From positions 1 to 64,000 of the forward strand of contig CAMLRS010000006.1 in NCBI GenBank assembly GCA_946482515.1: a stretch of 64,000 bases of DNA. The letters run 5' to 3'. How positions within the stretch are numbered: position 1 is the stretch's first letter; every line of letters begins with the position of its first letter. This DNA is from an uncultured Flavobacteriales bacterium (GTDB taxonomy: Bacteria > Bacteroidota > Bacteroidia > Flavobacteriales > Crocinitomicaceae). The translations under genes and the position numbers were made by a program. Shown here one piece after another: positions 9,601-17,817 of the stretch. The notes below the pieces were generated by a model that searched no databases, was not told the DNA's origin, and saw only the letters and a program-made list of their open reading frames with translations.

Positions 9601-11014
9601 TCAGCTTTATACTGGCATATTCAAGAAATACAACAAGCTGACATTGAAGTGTAATACTTTTAGTAACAACACCGCATATAATATGTCTGCCACTAATGGC
9701 TGTCTGGTCAATATGAGCACCACCGATCTGGGAGGCTATAATGTCCTGCATAAGCCTGCGATGAATCGTTCTGTTTCCCTTTCCGGCAGTAATATTGCGC
9801 TGGCCAACGGCTACAACTATATCAGTGACGATGGTACCGACTATATCATTTCAGGAACACTTGCAAGTCCATGTACAGGTTTAGGATGCTTGTTCTCTGC
9901 CAGCCTAAACCAATGGAATTCAGGAAACACAGCACCTCCGTTTACTCGCTTCAGTCTTACCAGCTCTAATGGGAACAACCGGGCTGTACTGACCGATCCT
10001 GTTGCCCTGAAGCCAGCTTGTGGCTTTTTTGATACACCTGGCGGAGGTGGTACAACCGGTCGTTTCTTCTATGATTATGATGGTATGCCACTCATTTGGT
10101 CGGCTTCGGAAAATGATTCCGTGCGTTTGAATGCGGTTGTGACCGATGCCATTCACCTCACTACTGCATACGACAGTCTGGGTAATGATCTGCTGGCCAT
10201 CGAACGGTTCAATGAAGTCTTTACAAATGAGTTGGATCTGACGGATAGCATCACACATGCGTTAGCGTGGCAAGGTTTCTACCATATGAAATCGGCAGTT
10301 GAAACAGCAATTGCACTTGGACAGATCACTGCTACGCAGAATAGCATTGAATTTGAGTCTCATGTGGCAATGTATGTTAATGCACTGATGATATTGACTG
10401 ACTCAGTGATTGATGAAGACAATTATCTGACGCAATTCTACCATGAGATCGATAAAGCGCATTTGTTCCGCGTGATAGGTCATTCACAGATCGGCCTGAA
10501 CATCCTGGATGAATTGGAATACTGTGGCTTGGATTCTACAGAACAGGCTGAGATCAATTATTGGAAAACTCAATTCAGCGAAGACCTCGTCATTGAAGCG
10601 GTAGGTGAGACAGCCGTTGATTCGGTGATCGTAATAGACACCAATGGTTATATTACTCCTGCATTGGCGGTGAACGCTTACTCTTTCGGGGCAAATATCC
10701 AGGGATTAAATGAAATCAACTATCCAAATTGCGACTTCTTCGAACACCGTAATGCACGTATTACGGGTGATGAATTGCTGGTGTATCCAAATCCGGCGGT
10801 GACAAGTATAACTGTTCAGCTTCCGGGCGCTCCAGGTAAAGGGAAGTTAGCCGTGCTCCAATCAGATGGCCGAACTATAGTTGTAATGCGAACAGATGCC
10901 GAACAATCGCGTTCGCTTGATATTCGTGTTGACGAATGGAACCCGGGAACCTATCAGGTACATTATACCGATCCGACAGGTAGAGCTTTCACAGCTAAGC
11001 TGGTAGTACAGTAA
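6656..11014 (+). CDS. Large secreted protein with type IX secretion C-terminal domain
   Basis: 1452 residues with a Sec signal peptide (1-20, LFAQ). Residues about 21-560 contain Trp/Tyr-rich helical segments, such as GYGEMHWGDGMIRHGHYLGLLATEY, quoted here only as a start at residue about 72; they resemble alpha/alpha-toroid lyases or hydrolases, but no family is assigned. After a Cys-Pro-rich linker (NDHCPCSAP, about 562) residues 640-1080 show beta-helix-like repeats. A further domain leads to a type IX sorting domain (about 1374-1452) opening LLVYPNPA and ending LVVQ. It is probably exported by the T9SS and attached to or released from the surface. A strong terminator follows. Confidence 0.85.
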   Translation: MKYLFVAVSLLLTANCLFAQSDGANMEKYWKFRTDFREKFIKIGPLPGESLPAGALRPLDCVDNINSDGSGYGEMHWGDGMIRHGHYLGLLATEYRLLKNAGKDVTGVLNELYYALSALNRLDKNLEPSQDEFYNMSLNQDFNGFYLREDVPEDFATNHWGTDPIEMRCTYSVFYRNNNAAKSNLGGYINEGNSYQNVPSQDQMSSLLVGLSLVHKLVDDVHVKPTSSDDGFYIVAETKAIVHRLVSYAANHNWFLIDVNGWPVNNGGGDLVLTAYPILKAAERITGNTYNYAITRRIIGYRFIQDCLTGFGLTHQLSAVEQSISCANMSALQDFHMTEYLMGGGLAGPLNNQNTSLFQTWQMGGTYASAVNNSSMESFWENILPNWLGAMHDDWADDHKYNSFLPALNLTDFSLIEFETPLIKDYSATILFNLGVASGGWEQQKASAWADGTGNYQLELINAVLNDNVPSHPASFYRSFLDQMNISGPYQMKGMNWDEDGNNIYSYKNFHPNGWASEYRWTHPIESAGNHEGRNGMYHGIDYMLFHNLYWLKFNSGIQMTETNDHCPCSAPVTANPPSGLNSYQEDAYSNLNDKLSYLPTCAQSVLQPVNHTVTSVFTIQPKFSNYTDLGIYTTKYQTVNATVEAGGELKTRTRFVLCDNKTLQVKAGAKMAIEKNETIVNYNSTLDLAGELRVKAGTTLRLRSKLILRNSSMLIIEDGGQLIVDYGGVIEYYNGANFHTYGSTSKIVLRGIIRTMNAATFSIGTTQPNNSQRGKLIIEGTTAGFEALQPATFNLVGTGINDNFIEIAANSRILANNSNISYFRITGCSVKIGSNAYISAQRTFQATNVKFHADADNEGVTIKGGNSFLGCTFQNVPLIGLLTTPGTTAKLQVSESAFSNTGVNVNNGEYLVRVEGTGYSIGNCTFTAATGLAHLVSENLTQPSSVSGSSFTETGPTNALTITAIQEKSNIELTVKSTTFNQLYTGIFKKYNKLTLKCNTFSNNTAYNMSATNGCLVNMSTTDLGGYNVLHKPAMNRSVSLSGSNIALANGYNYISDDGTDYIISGTLASPCTGLGCLFSASLNQWNSGNTAPPFTRFSLTSSNGNNRAVLTDPVALKPACGFFDTPGGGGTTGRFFYDYDGMPLIWSASENDSVRLNAVVTDAIHLTTAYDSLGNDLLAIERFNEVFTNELDLTDSITHALAWQGFYHMKSAVETAIALGQITATQNSIEFESHVAMYVNALMILTDSVIDEDNYLTQFYHEIDKAHLFRVIGHSQIGLNILDELEYCGLDSTEQAEINYWKTQFSEDLVIEAVGETAVDSVIVIDTNGYITPALAVNAYSFGANIQGLNEINYPNCDFFEHRNARITGDELLVYPNPAVTSITVQLPGAPGKGKLAVLQSDGRTIVVMRTDAEQSRSLDIRVDEWNPGTYQVHYTDPTGRAFTAKLVVQ

Positions 11015-11027
11015 TAAAAGACAGAGA

Positions 11028-11064
11028 GGGTGGAATTCCGATAACTATCGGAACCACCCTTTTT
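11028..11064 (+). terminator. Rho-independent terminator after the T9SS cargo gene
   Basis: GGGTGG (11028-11033) pairs with CCACCC (11054-11059), and inner TCCGAT pairs with ATCGGA around an AACT loop. Five T's follow at 11060-11064. It separates the cargo gene from asd. Confidence 0.85.
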
Positions 11065-11180
11065 CATTCCTCAGCATTCCAAACTCCCCTGAAAAACAGC
11101 TTGTAAATTTGGTGCAGGCTGTTCTGAATTCTACCAAAATGGTGTACTTTTACAGCATTAATTTTTATCGACGACACAAA

Positions 11181-12200
11181 ATGAATGTAGCAGTTGTAGG
11201 TGCCACCGGAATGGTCGGCAATGTCATGATGGAAGTGTTGAAAGAACGCAACTTCCCGATTACGCAATTGATTCCCGTAGCTTCCGAGAAATCGGTGGGT
11301 AAGGTGATTGATTTCGGATCGCTGAAGTGTCCTGTTGTGAGCCTCGAAACTGCTGTTCAGATGAAGCCGGACGTAGCGATTTTTTCCGCCGGTGGTGAAA
11401 CGTCGCTCGAGTGGGCACCGAAATTTGCGGCCGTAGGAACAGTTGTCATCGACAACAGCTCGGCCTGGCGCATGGATCCGGACAAGAAGCTCATCGTCCC
11501 GGAAATCAATGGCGACCTGCTCACGGAAAATGATAAAATCATCGCGAACCCGAATTGCAGCACCATTCAGCTGGTGATGGCACTCGCTCCGCTGCATAAA
11601 TTATACACCGTGAAACGCGTGATCGTTTCCACTTACCAATCCATTACCGGAACAGGTGTGAAAGCCGTGCAGCAATTAGAGAACGAGCGCGAAGGGATTT
11701 CCGGAGAAATGGCGTATCCGTACCCGATCGACAAAAATTGCCTACCGCATTGCGATTCCTTCCTCGACAACGGTTACACGAAGGAAGAAATGAAGCTTTC
11801 GAACGAGACGAAGAAAATCCTCGATCCAACGATCCGTGTAACCGCTACTGCTGTGCGCGTACCGGTGGTTGGTGGTCACTCTGAGGCTGTGAATATCGAA
11901 TTCGGCAGTGAATTCGATCTGAATGAAGTGCGTAAAACATTGCATGAAACGCCAGGTATTACGGTGAAAGACGATCCGACTTCCAACACGTACCCAATGC
12001 CGCGTTACGCACAAAACAAGGACGATGTGTTTGTTGGGCGTATCCGTCGCGATGAATCACAGGAAAATACGCTCAATATGTGGATCGTGGCCGATAACCT
12101 GCGTAAAGGTGCGGCAACCAACGCTGTACAGATTGCCGAGCTTTTGGTGAAGAAAGGCATTCTCAAAGTAGGACACCCGTCTGCACAATTTTCCGCGTAA
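11181..12200 (+). CDS. asd: Aspartate-semialdehyde dehydrogenase
   Basis: Reduces 4-aspartyl phosphate to aspartate semialdehyde with NADPH in the lysine/threonine/methionine and diaminopimelate pathway. The 339-residue protein has the N-terminal dinucleotide motif GATGMVG (7-13), the catalytic cysteine in NPNCST (Cys126), VVGGHSEAV in the substrate domain and NLRKGAATNAVQIAE near the C-terminus. The start at 11181 (MNVAVVGATG) is where the family begins; an open frame extends upstream to 11109 without homology. A DUF6089 gene follows after 17 bp. Confidence 0.95.
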   Translation: MNVAVVGATGMVGNVMMEVLKERNFPITQLIPVASEKSVGKVIDFGSLKCPVVSLETAVQMKPDVAIFSAGGETSLEWAPKFAAVGTVVIDNSSAWRMDPDKKLIVPEINGDLLTENDKIIANPNCSTIQLVMALAPLHKLYTVKRVIVSTYQSITGTGVKAVQQLENEREGISGEMAYPYPIDKNCLPHCDSFLDNGYTKEEMKLSNETKKILDPTIRVTATAVRVPVVGGHSEAVNIEFGSEFDLNEVRKTLHETPGITVKDDPTSNTYPMPRYAQNKDDVFVGRIRRDESQENTLNMWIVADNLRKGAATNAVQIAELLVKKGILKVGHPSAQFSA

Positions 12201-12217
12201 TCACCCGTTACAACTGC

Positions 12218-13045
12218 ATGCAGCGAACGAAACGTTTCCTGGTTGTTCTTGTATTGCTCCTGGCGATGGTGCCGGCACATGCACAGCGTGCAACACGTTG
12301 GAGCCGTTCCGAGCTGGGCATCCTGCTGGGCGGAATGTACTACATCGGTGATCTGAACCAGAACAAGCATTTCAAGCATACGAATCTTTCGGGCGGATTA
12401 TTATTTCGCTACAACGTGCATGCGCGGCTTACCTGGCGCACCAATTTCATCATCGGTAAAGTGGAAGGCTACGATTCGGAAGCGTCCCGCGATGTACTCG
12501 TTAACCGCAACCTGTCGTTCCAGAGCAACATTTACGAGCTGGGAACAGGTGTAGAGTTCAGCTATTTCCCATTCGAAATGGGGCACGACCGCTACAAAGG
12601 CACGGGCTATATGTTTGCCGAGCTGGCGTTGTTCCGCATGAATCCAACAACGGAATACAACGACGAAACGGTAGAGCTGCAACCACTGGGAACGGAAGGA
12701 CAGGGAACAAGTCTTTCGGGTAAAAATCCGTATTCGCTCACACAGCTGGCTATTCCGATCGGCGTGGGCTTTAAGTTTTCATTAGGCAAAAATGCTTCTC
12801 TCGGACTGGAATACGGCATCCGTTTCCTGTTCACCGATTACCTCGATGATGTGGGTTCTTACCGTTATGTGAATCCGGCTGAGCTGGCTTCTGAAAACGG
12901 TCCGCTGGCTGCCGAGCTCAGTAACCGCAGCCTCGATGGCTCACGCTTTGGCAGAAGAGGAAATCCCGCCACGCGCGATTGGTATGCTTTCGCCGGTGCT
13001 ACCCTGACATTCCGTTTGGGAAGACCGAGCACCTGCTGGCACTAA
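12218..13045 (+). CDS. DUF6089-type outer-membrane beta-barrel protein
   Basis: 275 residues with a signal peptide (cleavage near AHAQR). The opening ELGILLGGMYYIGDLNQNKHF, a start-to-barrel pattern with GG-x-x-YYIGDLN, and alternating amphipathic strands fit the DUF6089 outer-membrane family common in Bacteroidota. The C-terminal strand TLTFRLGR is barrel-like. Its function is not known. It lies 17 bp after asd and is probably read from the same transcript. Confidence 0.8.
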   Translation: MQRTKRFLVVLVLLLAMVPAHAQRATRWSRSELGILLGGMYYIGDLNQNKHFKHTNLSGGLLFRYNVHARLTWRTNFIIGKVEGYDSEASRDVLVNRNLSFQSNIYELGTGVEFSYFPFEMGHDRYKGTGYMFAELALFRMNPTTEYNDETVELQPLGTEGQGTSLSGKNPYSLTQLAIPIGVGFKFSLGKNASLGLEYGIRFLFTDYLDDVGSYRYVNPAELASENGPLAAELSNRSLDGSRFGRRGNPATRDWYAFAGATLTFRLGRPSTCWH

Positions 13046-13108
13046 TTCAGAGTGAGAGCGGTGAGCGAGAGTGAGGAGGCAGGCGAATTTGTTTCTCCGT
13101 AGAATTTT

Positions 13109-13328
13109 TTCACCACAAAAGCAAAGCATCCTCCGCCACGGCGGAGAATTACACAAAAGGTCTGTTTTGAGAAATCGAATCTCTTTTGTGTAGACATTCG
13201 CCGCAGGCGATGGCGCTTTAAATTGTGCTAGTACTTAACCTATCCTTTTGTGTCTACCTCATTGCTACGACCGCCAACCGCGGTCTGCAATTCGTCTTCA
13301 TCTGCCTTTGGCAGATTCTTGTGGTGAA
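13109..13328. repeat. Palindromic intergenic element E2 with TTCACCACAA ends
   Basis: Perfect 10-bp ends TTCACCACAA (13109-13118) and TTGTGGTGAA (13319-13328). It contains hairpins CTCCGCC/GGCGGAG (13131-13146), TCGCC/GGCGA (13198-13210), GACCGC/GCGGTC (13269-13285) and ATCTGCC/GGCAGAT (13300-13316), and an inverted CACAAAAG/CTTTTGTG pair. The right third is the inverted copy of the left third of element E1. It fills the gap between the DUF6089 gene and the oxidase operon. Confidence 0.8.
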
Positions 13329-13347
13329 AAAAAGTTGGATAAGGATT

Positions 13348-13872
13348 TTAAGCGGTATAATACGGTGAAATCATCAGGTACACCAGCACGCCGGAAACGG
13401 CAACGTAAAACCAGATCGGCCACGTGAATTTGGTCCACTTGCGGTGTTTGTCGAAGCGGCCTTCCCAGGCAAACAGGTAGGAATACAAGACCAGCGGCAC
13501 GATGATCACGCTCAGTAAAATGTGTGAGATCAGCAACGGGTAGTAAACCGCTTTCAGCGATCCACCATAAACCGCCGAATCAGATGTCATGTGGTAAGCG
13601 ACATAGCACGCCAGGAACAAGAGCGATAACACGATGCAAACCTTGATCACGCGCTCGTGCTGCTTGATTTTTTTCTGTTTGATCAATACGAGAGCAGCTA
13701 CCAGTAAAATAGCCGTTGCAGCGTTGATGCCTGCGTAAATCCGTGGCAGGAAATGCAGGTCAACGCCTTCGATCTTCACGCCGAACAATACGGCTACGAC
13801 TACCGGAATTGCGATGGATGCAATGACAATCAGGCGTCGTTGCGGCTTAGTGTTTCTTACAGTTGATTCCAT
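13348..13872 (-). CDS. DUF420 membrane protein, cytochrome oxidase assembly
   Basis: 174 residues with about five membrane helices (about 15-32, 45-64, 78-97, 112-133, 150-168) and conserved His residues in FLPRIYAG and VAYHMTSD contexts. This matches DUF420, a family linked to oxidase maturation (CtaM-like in Firmicutes). It is the last gene of the oxidase operon and overlaps the SCO gene by 26 bp. A direct role in copper or heme insertion is inferred from context. Confidence 0.85.
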   Translation of the reverse strand: MESTVRNTKPQRRLIVIASIAIPVVVAVLFGVKIEGVDLHFLPRIYAGINAATAILLVAALVLIKQKKIKQHERVIKVCIVLSLLFLACYVAYHMTSDSAVYGGSLKAVYYPLLISHILLSVIIVPLVLYSYLFAWEGRFDKHRKWTKFTWPIWFYVAVSGVLVYLMISPYYTA

Positions 13873-14524
13873 ATTCTACGGTTAACAGTTTGCGAATGTC
13901 TTTGTTCATCTGGTCTACTTCTTCGGTTATTGTGCCGTGATAAACACCGCGCACATAGCCATCGTGATCGACCAGCACGAGGTAGTCGGAATGGGCAAAA
14001 CCACCCGGGGCAGCTGCATTTGATTCTGCATTTACGAGGAAGTGTTTCACACCCAGCTTGTGCGTTGCGGCTTCATCACCGGTGAAGAAATACCAGTTAT
14101 CGGCCTGAATGCCGTTTTGATGAATGTAATTGCGCAACACCTGCGGCTGATCGGTATCCGGATCGATGCTGAAGGACATGTATTGCAGGTGCTGATTGAT
14201 GTCTTTAGTCAAAATGTTCAGCCGCTTCATCTGCGAGATCATCGGCGGGCAAATGGAAGGGCAGGAGGTGAAGAAGAAATTCGCGATCCAGACTTTTCCT
14301 TTCATGTCTTTGGAGGAGATCATGACCGAATCCTGGTTCAGGTAACGGAACGCCGGAATTTTCGGGTAAACGGTGTCTACGTGAATATCGCCGTTCTGTT
14401 CGTAGGTTACAATATCGTAGTTGCCCGCAAAAGGTAACGCGCGGGGCTTTTGTTCAGGAGTGGATTTGCAGGAAATAACGAGTAGCAGGATGACCAGTGA
14501 AGCGTATGCTAACGGCTGTTTCAT
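13847..14524 (-). CDS. SCO1/SenC copper chaperone for cytochrome oxidase
   Basis: A 225-residue lipoprotein (lipobox VISC, about Cys19). The thioredoxin-like fold carries the copper-binding CxxxC in FTSCPSICPPM and the conserved ligand His in GGFAHSDYLVLVD. SCO proteins deliver copper to or reduce the CuA site of subunit II. It overlaps the upstream SCO-like gene by 4 bp, so translation is probably coupled. All three copper ligands are present, unlike its upstream neighbour. Confidence 0.92.
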   Translation of the reverse strand: MKQPLAYASLVILLLVISCKSTPEQKPRALPFAGNYDIVTYEQNGDIHVDTVYPKIPAFRYLNQDSVMISSKDMKGKVWIANFFFTSCPSICPPMISQMKRLNILTKDINQHLQYMSFSIDPDTDQPQVLRNYIHQNGIQADNWYFFTGDEAATHKLGVKHFLVNAESNAAAPGGFAHSDYLVLVDHDGYVRGVYHGTITEEVDQMNKDIRKLLTVEYGINCKKH

Positions 14525-15192
14525 TGCTTTTTCTTCTTTTTTGCTTTGTCGTATTGTTTGTCGAGCAGCGCAATGTGCTGTTTCATCGTCCGCACCATGC
14601 TTTCCGTTTTGCCCGAAAGCACCATGCGCAGGTGATTGCTTTTGTCAACGAGCATCATCAATTCCTGGAAAGCTTCTCCGCCGAAATACTGCGGTCCTTT
14701 CTGCAACAGCGACTTGCCGTTGTGCTGGATATTGAACACATCGCGTGCATTTCCGTTGGCAAGGATCCAGATGTTCGGATCGTAGCCTTCGACCTGGTCG
14801 TACAAGGTAGATGCAACGTTGTGCAGCTTGTTGGAAGGATTGCCGTTGCCGTCTGTGATGAAGGAAACGAGCTTCACGTGTCCGAGCTTTTTGCGATTCT
14901 TGCGCAGCTGCTGGTAGATTTGCTGATCGATCTGCCAGGTCGAAATGGCGCAGCTGTCCGGGCAGCTCGGCTGCAGGGTGGTGATGATCACGATCTGGTT
15001 TTTGAACGACGCATTCGTGTAGACTTTACCTTTCAGATCGGTAAAGCTGTAAGCGGGAATGGGGCCGTAATCGTCGAGCTCTTTGAATTTGTGCTCGCAG
15101 CCGCGGGTTCCGATAAGGATCAATAAAAAAGCCGGTCCGAATAAGAGCAGCAGTGCTAATAACGGTCCGGCTTTAGTTCTTTTTGTAGCCAT
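14521..15192 (-). CDS. SCO-like thioredoxin-fold protein lacking the ligand His
   Basis: 223 residues with an N-terminal membrane anchor (about 10-28) and a periplasmic thioredoxin-like domain. CPDSC in LQPSCPDSCAIS occupies the place of the SCO CxxxC. The later segment GGEAFQELMMLVD aligns with GGFAHSDYLVLVD of the next gene, but Phe replaces the copper-ligand His. The C-terminus is a lysine-rich tail (KKKKKQ). A thiol-disulfide role on CuA cysteines is more likely than copper delivery; this is inference. Confidence 0.75.
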   Translation of the reverse strand: MATKRTKAGPLLALLLLFGPAFLLILIGTRGCEHKFKELDDYGPIPAYSFTDLKGKVYTNASFKNQIVIITTLQPSCPDSCAISTWQIDQQIYQQLRKNRKKLGHVKLVSFITDGNGNPSNKLHNVASTLYDQVEGYDPNIWILANGNARDVFNIQHNGKSLLQKGPQYFGGEAFQELMMLVDKSNHLRMVLSGKTESMVRTMKQHIALLDKQYDKAKKKKKQ

Positions 15193-15201
15193 GGTTAACG
15201 A

Positions 15202-15570
15202 TTAACCTCCGTAAACTCTCCAGGCGTTGTTGACAGCCAGAGCTTCCGTAATTGCGATTCCTATCAGATAGAGAATGAATAAGGCGTAAGGAACGAGGAT
15301 GAAGTACTTCAGTACTTTTCGCTCGTCGCCAAGGTGCATAAAAGTCATTACGATGTAACCGGCTTTCAGGATCGTGAGCCCGATGAAGAGCAGCTTAACG
15401 ATCCACCAGTGTGGACTATCCTGGTGAATGGTAGCTCCAACAGCTACTTCAAAACCAGTAATTACCGTTAAGATGGCAGTAACTACCCAGATCTTGCGGC
15501 GGATCTTTTTTCCTTCCTGCTCGCTGTGATGCGCATGCAGTGAGTATTCAATAATATCGTCTCTTTCCAT
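15202..15570 (-). CDS. Cytochrome c oxidase subunit IV (prokaryotic type)
   Basis: 122 residues with three membrane helices (about 26-47, 57-79, 89-112) and motifs DSPHWWIVKLLFIGLTILKAGYIVMTFMHL, cited by its start, and LGDERKVLKY, typical of caa3/bo3 subunit IV. It is a small accessory subunit stabilising the oxidase. It lies 21 bp after the subunit III gene in the same operon. Confidence 0.85.
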   Translation of the reverse strand: MERDDIIEYSLHAHHSEQEGKKIRRKIWVVTAILTVITGFEVAVGATIHQDSPHWWIVKLLFIGLTILKAGYIVMTFMHLGDERKVLKYFILVPYALFILYLIGIAITEALAVNNAWRVYGG

Positions 15571-15591
15571 GATATAAGAGTGTATGAAGAA

Positions 15592-16632
15592 TTAAACGAG
15601 GTAGAAGAAGGTGAATACGAATACCCACACAAGGTCTACAAAGTGCCAGTACAAACCGGTCTTCTCAACCATTTCGTAGTGTCCGCGACGCTGATAAGTA
15701 CCGCGAGCTACACCGAGGAAGATCAGGATGTTGATGATCACACCGGAGAATACGTGGAATCCGTGGAAACCGGTGATGAAGAAGAAGAACTGACCATATT
15801 GGGATGGACCGTATTCGTTAGATTTCAGGTCTGCTCCGTAGATCACGCGTCCTTTCTGACCGCTGTTGATCACTTCCCAGTAAAGCTTCTCTGCTTCTTT
15901 GCCCTTGATCTTTTTTACTTTTTTCAGTGCTTTGTCGTTGCCGTCTGTTTTAACGATCAGCTGCATGTCGTGATCGTGGTGACGTTTCCAGGTAGCAACA
16001 GAACCATCGTGCAGGGTGATCTGGTTGTCTTTCACCAATCCGTTCATAGCTGCATGACGGAAGTGGTGGAACAGCTCATCCGGAGATTCTTTAATGATTT
16101 CACCTTCTTTGTGGTGTTTTCCGGCTTTCACTACTTTGAAGCTTTCGAACTCACCGAAGTGTCCTTTCACGATAGCGCGGGAACCGTCGGCCATTTCAAT
16201 TGCTCCGAAGTGGGAACCGTGGATGAAGTGCGTCCACTCCCAGGCCTGTGAGCCAAGGAAGAAGAAACCACCGATGATCGTTGCGATCATCCATTTCATC
16301 ACGCCTTTCTTGTCCATGCGGTGACCAGCCTCTACGGCCAGTACCATTGTTACGGAAGATACGATGAGGATGAAGGTCATCAGGGCGACATACATCAATG
16401 GATAACCGTGACCGAGGAACGGGAGCGAGTCGAAAGTCTCTTCACCGATCGGCCAGGCGCTTTCCGTAGTGTGGCGCGTGTATCCGTATGCAACTAATAA
16501 CCCTCCGAATGTCAGCGCATCCGAAACGAGGAAGAACCACATCATCAACTTTCCATAGCTCACATTGAATGGAGAAACTTTCCCTCCCCAGAGTGAACCT
16601 GAATCAACGTGTGTTGTAGCGTGTCCAGCCAT
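15592..16632 (-). CDS. Cytochrome c oxidase subunit III with a His-rich insertion
   Basis: 346 residues. Heme-copper oxidase subunit III helices frame the protein: KLMMWFFLVSDALTFGGLL (about 27-45), helices 2-3, and the C-terminal FFFITGFHGFHVFSG and WHFVDLVWVFVFTFFYLV. Between the QAWEWTHFI helix and YGPSQYGQFFFFI lies an extra soluble stretch of about 130 residues rich in His and Lys (KHHKEG, HHFRHA, RHHDHD). Bacterial subunit III is usually about 200 residues, so the extra length is this insertion. It is 21 bp from the previous gene. Confidence 0.88.
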   Translation of the reverse strand: MAGHATTHVDSGSLWGGKVSPFNVSYGKLMMWFFLVSDALTFGGLLVAYGYTRHTTESAWPIGEETFDSLPFLGHGYPLMYVALMTFILIVSSVTMVLAVEAGHRMDKKGVMKWMIATIIGGFFFLGSQAWEWTHFIHGSHFGAIEMADGSRAIVKGHFGEFESFKVVKAGKHHKEGEIIKESPDELFHHFRHAAMNGLVKDNQITLHDGSVATWKRHHDHDMQLIVKTDGNDKALKKVKKIKGKEAEKLYWEVINSGQKGRVIYGADLKSNEYGPSQYGQFFFFITGFHGFHVFSGVIINILIFLGVARGTYQRRGHYEMVEKTGLYWHFVDLVWVFVFTFFYLV

Positions 16633-16653
16633 TTGAAAAATTTTTGTGCAAGT

Positions 16654-17709
16654 TTAATGAATAAAAAGTAAAAAAAGCAACAAATAGATCCACAATAAGC
16701 CCAAAAAGTGCCAGAAGATAGAACCCGCACGTATGGACAGGTAATCGTTGTTGGCCAACGTTCCTGTGAATGAGCGAATTGACATCCGCAACATATAAAT
16801 CAGGGTCACCAGAATGTGCAGCAAATGCAGGAAGGTGATGATATACAAGTAGGATGTTGCAGAATCGGCCGCCTGGTTAATCTTCAACTGCATGGGTGGT
16901 GAAAACTTCTGACCGTTGTAGTGAAGCGTGCGGTTGATGTATTGCACTTCCCTTCCTTTATAATACACATGGAAGTCCTTGCCCATTTCGCCTTTCAGGA
17001 AGAAATCGCCGCGGCCGTCGGCCAGGTTGCGCGAGAAATCGGCCACTCGGCGCAGATCGGTGAAGAGCAATTCGGTGCTGTCGCCGGCAATCAGTTTGCC
17101 GTTTTCGAAACGCACTTCTTCGTTCTTATATAAAAGGACGTATTTGCTTCCGTAGCCGTTAACGCTTTTCGGAAGAATGGAATCCGCATTCAGGAATTGT
17201 TTAGCGAAGGTTCCGATGGCCGCTTTGGTGGCAGGATCAATCTTTTTACCGGCAATCAGGTAATCGTTGGCGTTTACTTCGAGGTATTTTCCATCCACTT
17301 TCAGCTCGTAGAAATCGCCGTAACGACCTTGCGTTACAAGAATGTCGGAGCGGAAATGTGCGCCACGCTCAACCAACTGTCCGTAGCCTTTAAACTGGAA
17401 CCAGGCAAAACCTACACCCATGATAAACGTCAGCGGAACGAGAACCTTTGCGGCGGTTGCGTTTCCTTTTCGCCCGAGGCGAATGCCCGCTTCGAGCACA
17501 AAGCTGCTTGCGATGATCAATACCGTACTAATGTAAAAGGCCGGCGGGAAGTCGAATTTTACCCAGAACGAATCGCCCATGGAAACGATGTACGCCGATG
17601 TAAATCCGGCAAACAGCATCACCACGGAAAAAATGCCCAGGTAAACGAGGTTTTTCTTCATCTTCTCCCGCGTTTCCGGCGCGAGCTCGTTGTCAAATTC
17701 CTGTCTCAT
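16654..17709 (-). CDS. Second cytochrome c oxidase subunit III-like protein with insertion
   Basis: 351 residues. N-terminal helices (LVYLGIFSVVMLFAGFTSAY; YISTVLIIASSFVLEAG; LVPLTFIMGVGFAWFQF) and C-terminal helices (LYIITFLHLLHILVTLIYML; FWHFLGLLWIYLLLFLLFIH) are those of subunit III. They flank about 155 soluble residues with beta-rich character. It is paralogous to the next gene and precedes it by 21 bp. Paired subunit III genes are usual in Bacteroidota oxidase operons; an insertion in both is notable. Confidence 0.83.
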   Translation of the reverse strand: MRQEFDNELAPETREKMKKNLVYLGIFSVVMLFAGFTSAYIVSMGDSFWVKFDFPPAFYISTVLIIASSFVLEAGIRLGRKGNATAAKVLVPLTFIMGVGFAWFQFKGYGQLVERGAHFRSDILVTQGRYGDFYELKVDGKYLEVNANDYLIAGKKIDPATKAAIGTFAKQFLNADSILPKSVNGYGSKYVLLYKNEEVRFENGKLIAGDSTELLFTDLRRVADFSRNLADGRGDFFLKGEMGKDFHVYYKGREVQYINRTLHYNGQKFSPPMQLKINQAADSATSYLYIITFLHLLHILVTLIYMLRMSIRSFTGTLANNDYLSIRAGSIFWHFLGLLWIYLLLFLLFIH

Positions 17710-17749
17710 ACTATTTATTTAAAAGTCTCCAGTCGTTCGGTTTCTGGTC

Positions 17750-17817
17750 TTGATATCTTAATGTCTTAAAACTTGTCTGCCGATAGGCAGGTCCTGATGT
17801 CCTGAAATCCTATTGTC
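17750..17817. repeat. Period-8 degenerate repeat array with a mini-palindrome
   Basis: Consecutive octamers TTGATATC, TTAATGTC, TTAAAACT (17750-17773) are followed by CTGCC/GGCAG (17777-17790) and then CTGATGTC, CTGAAATC, CTATTGTC (17794-17817). The last octamer contains the ctaB stop codon. The array fills the gap between ctaB and the subunit III gene. A related array lies at 54600. Confidence 0.65.

Noticed and set aside
12005..12379. Minus-strand frame across the asd/DUF6089 junction
   Set aside because: It spans two convincing plus-strand genes and has no supporting features.
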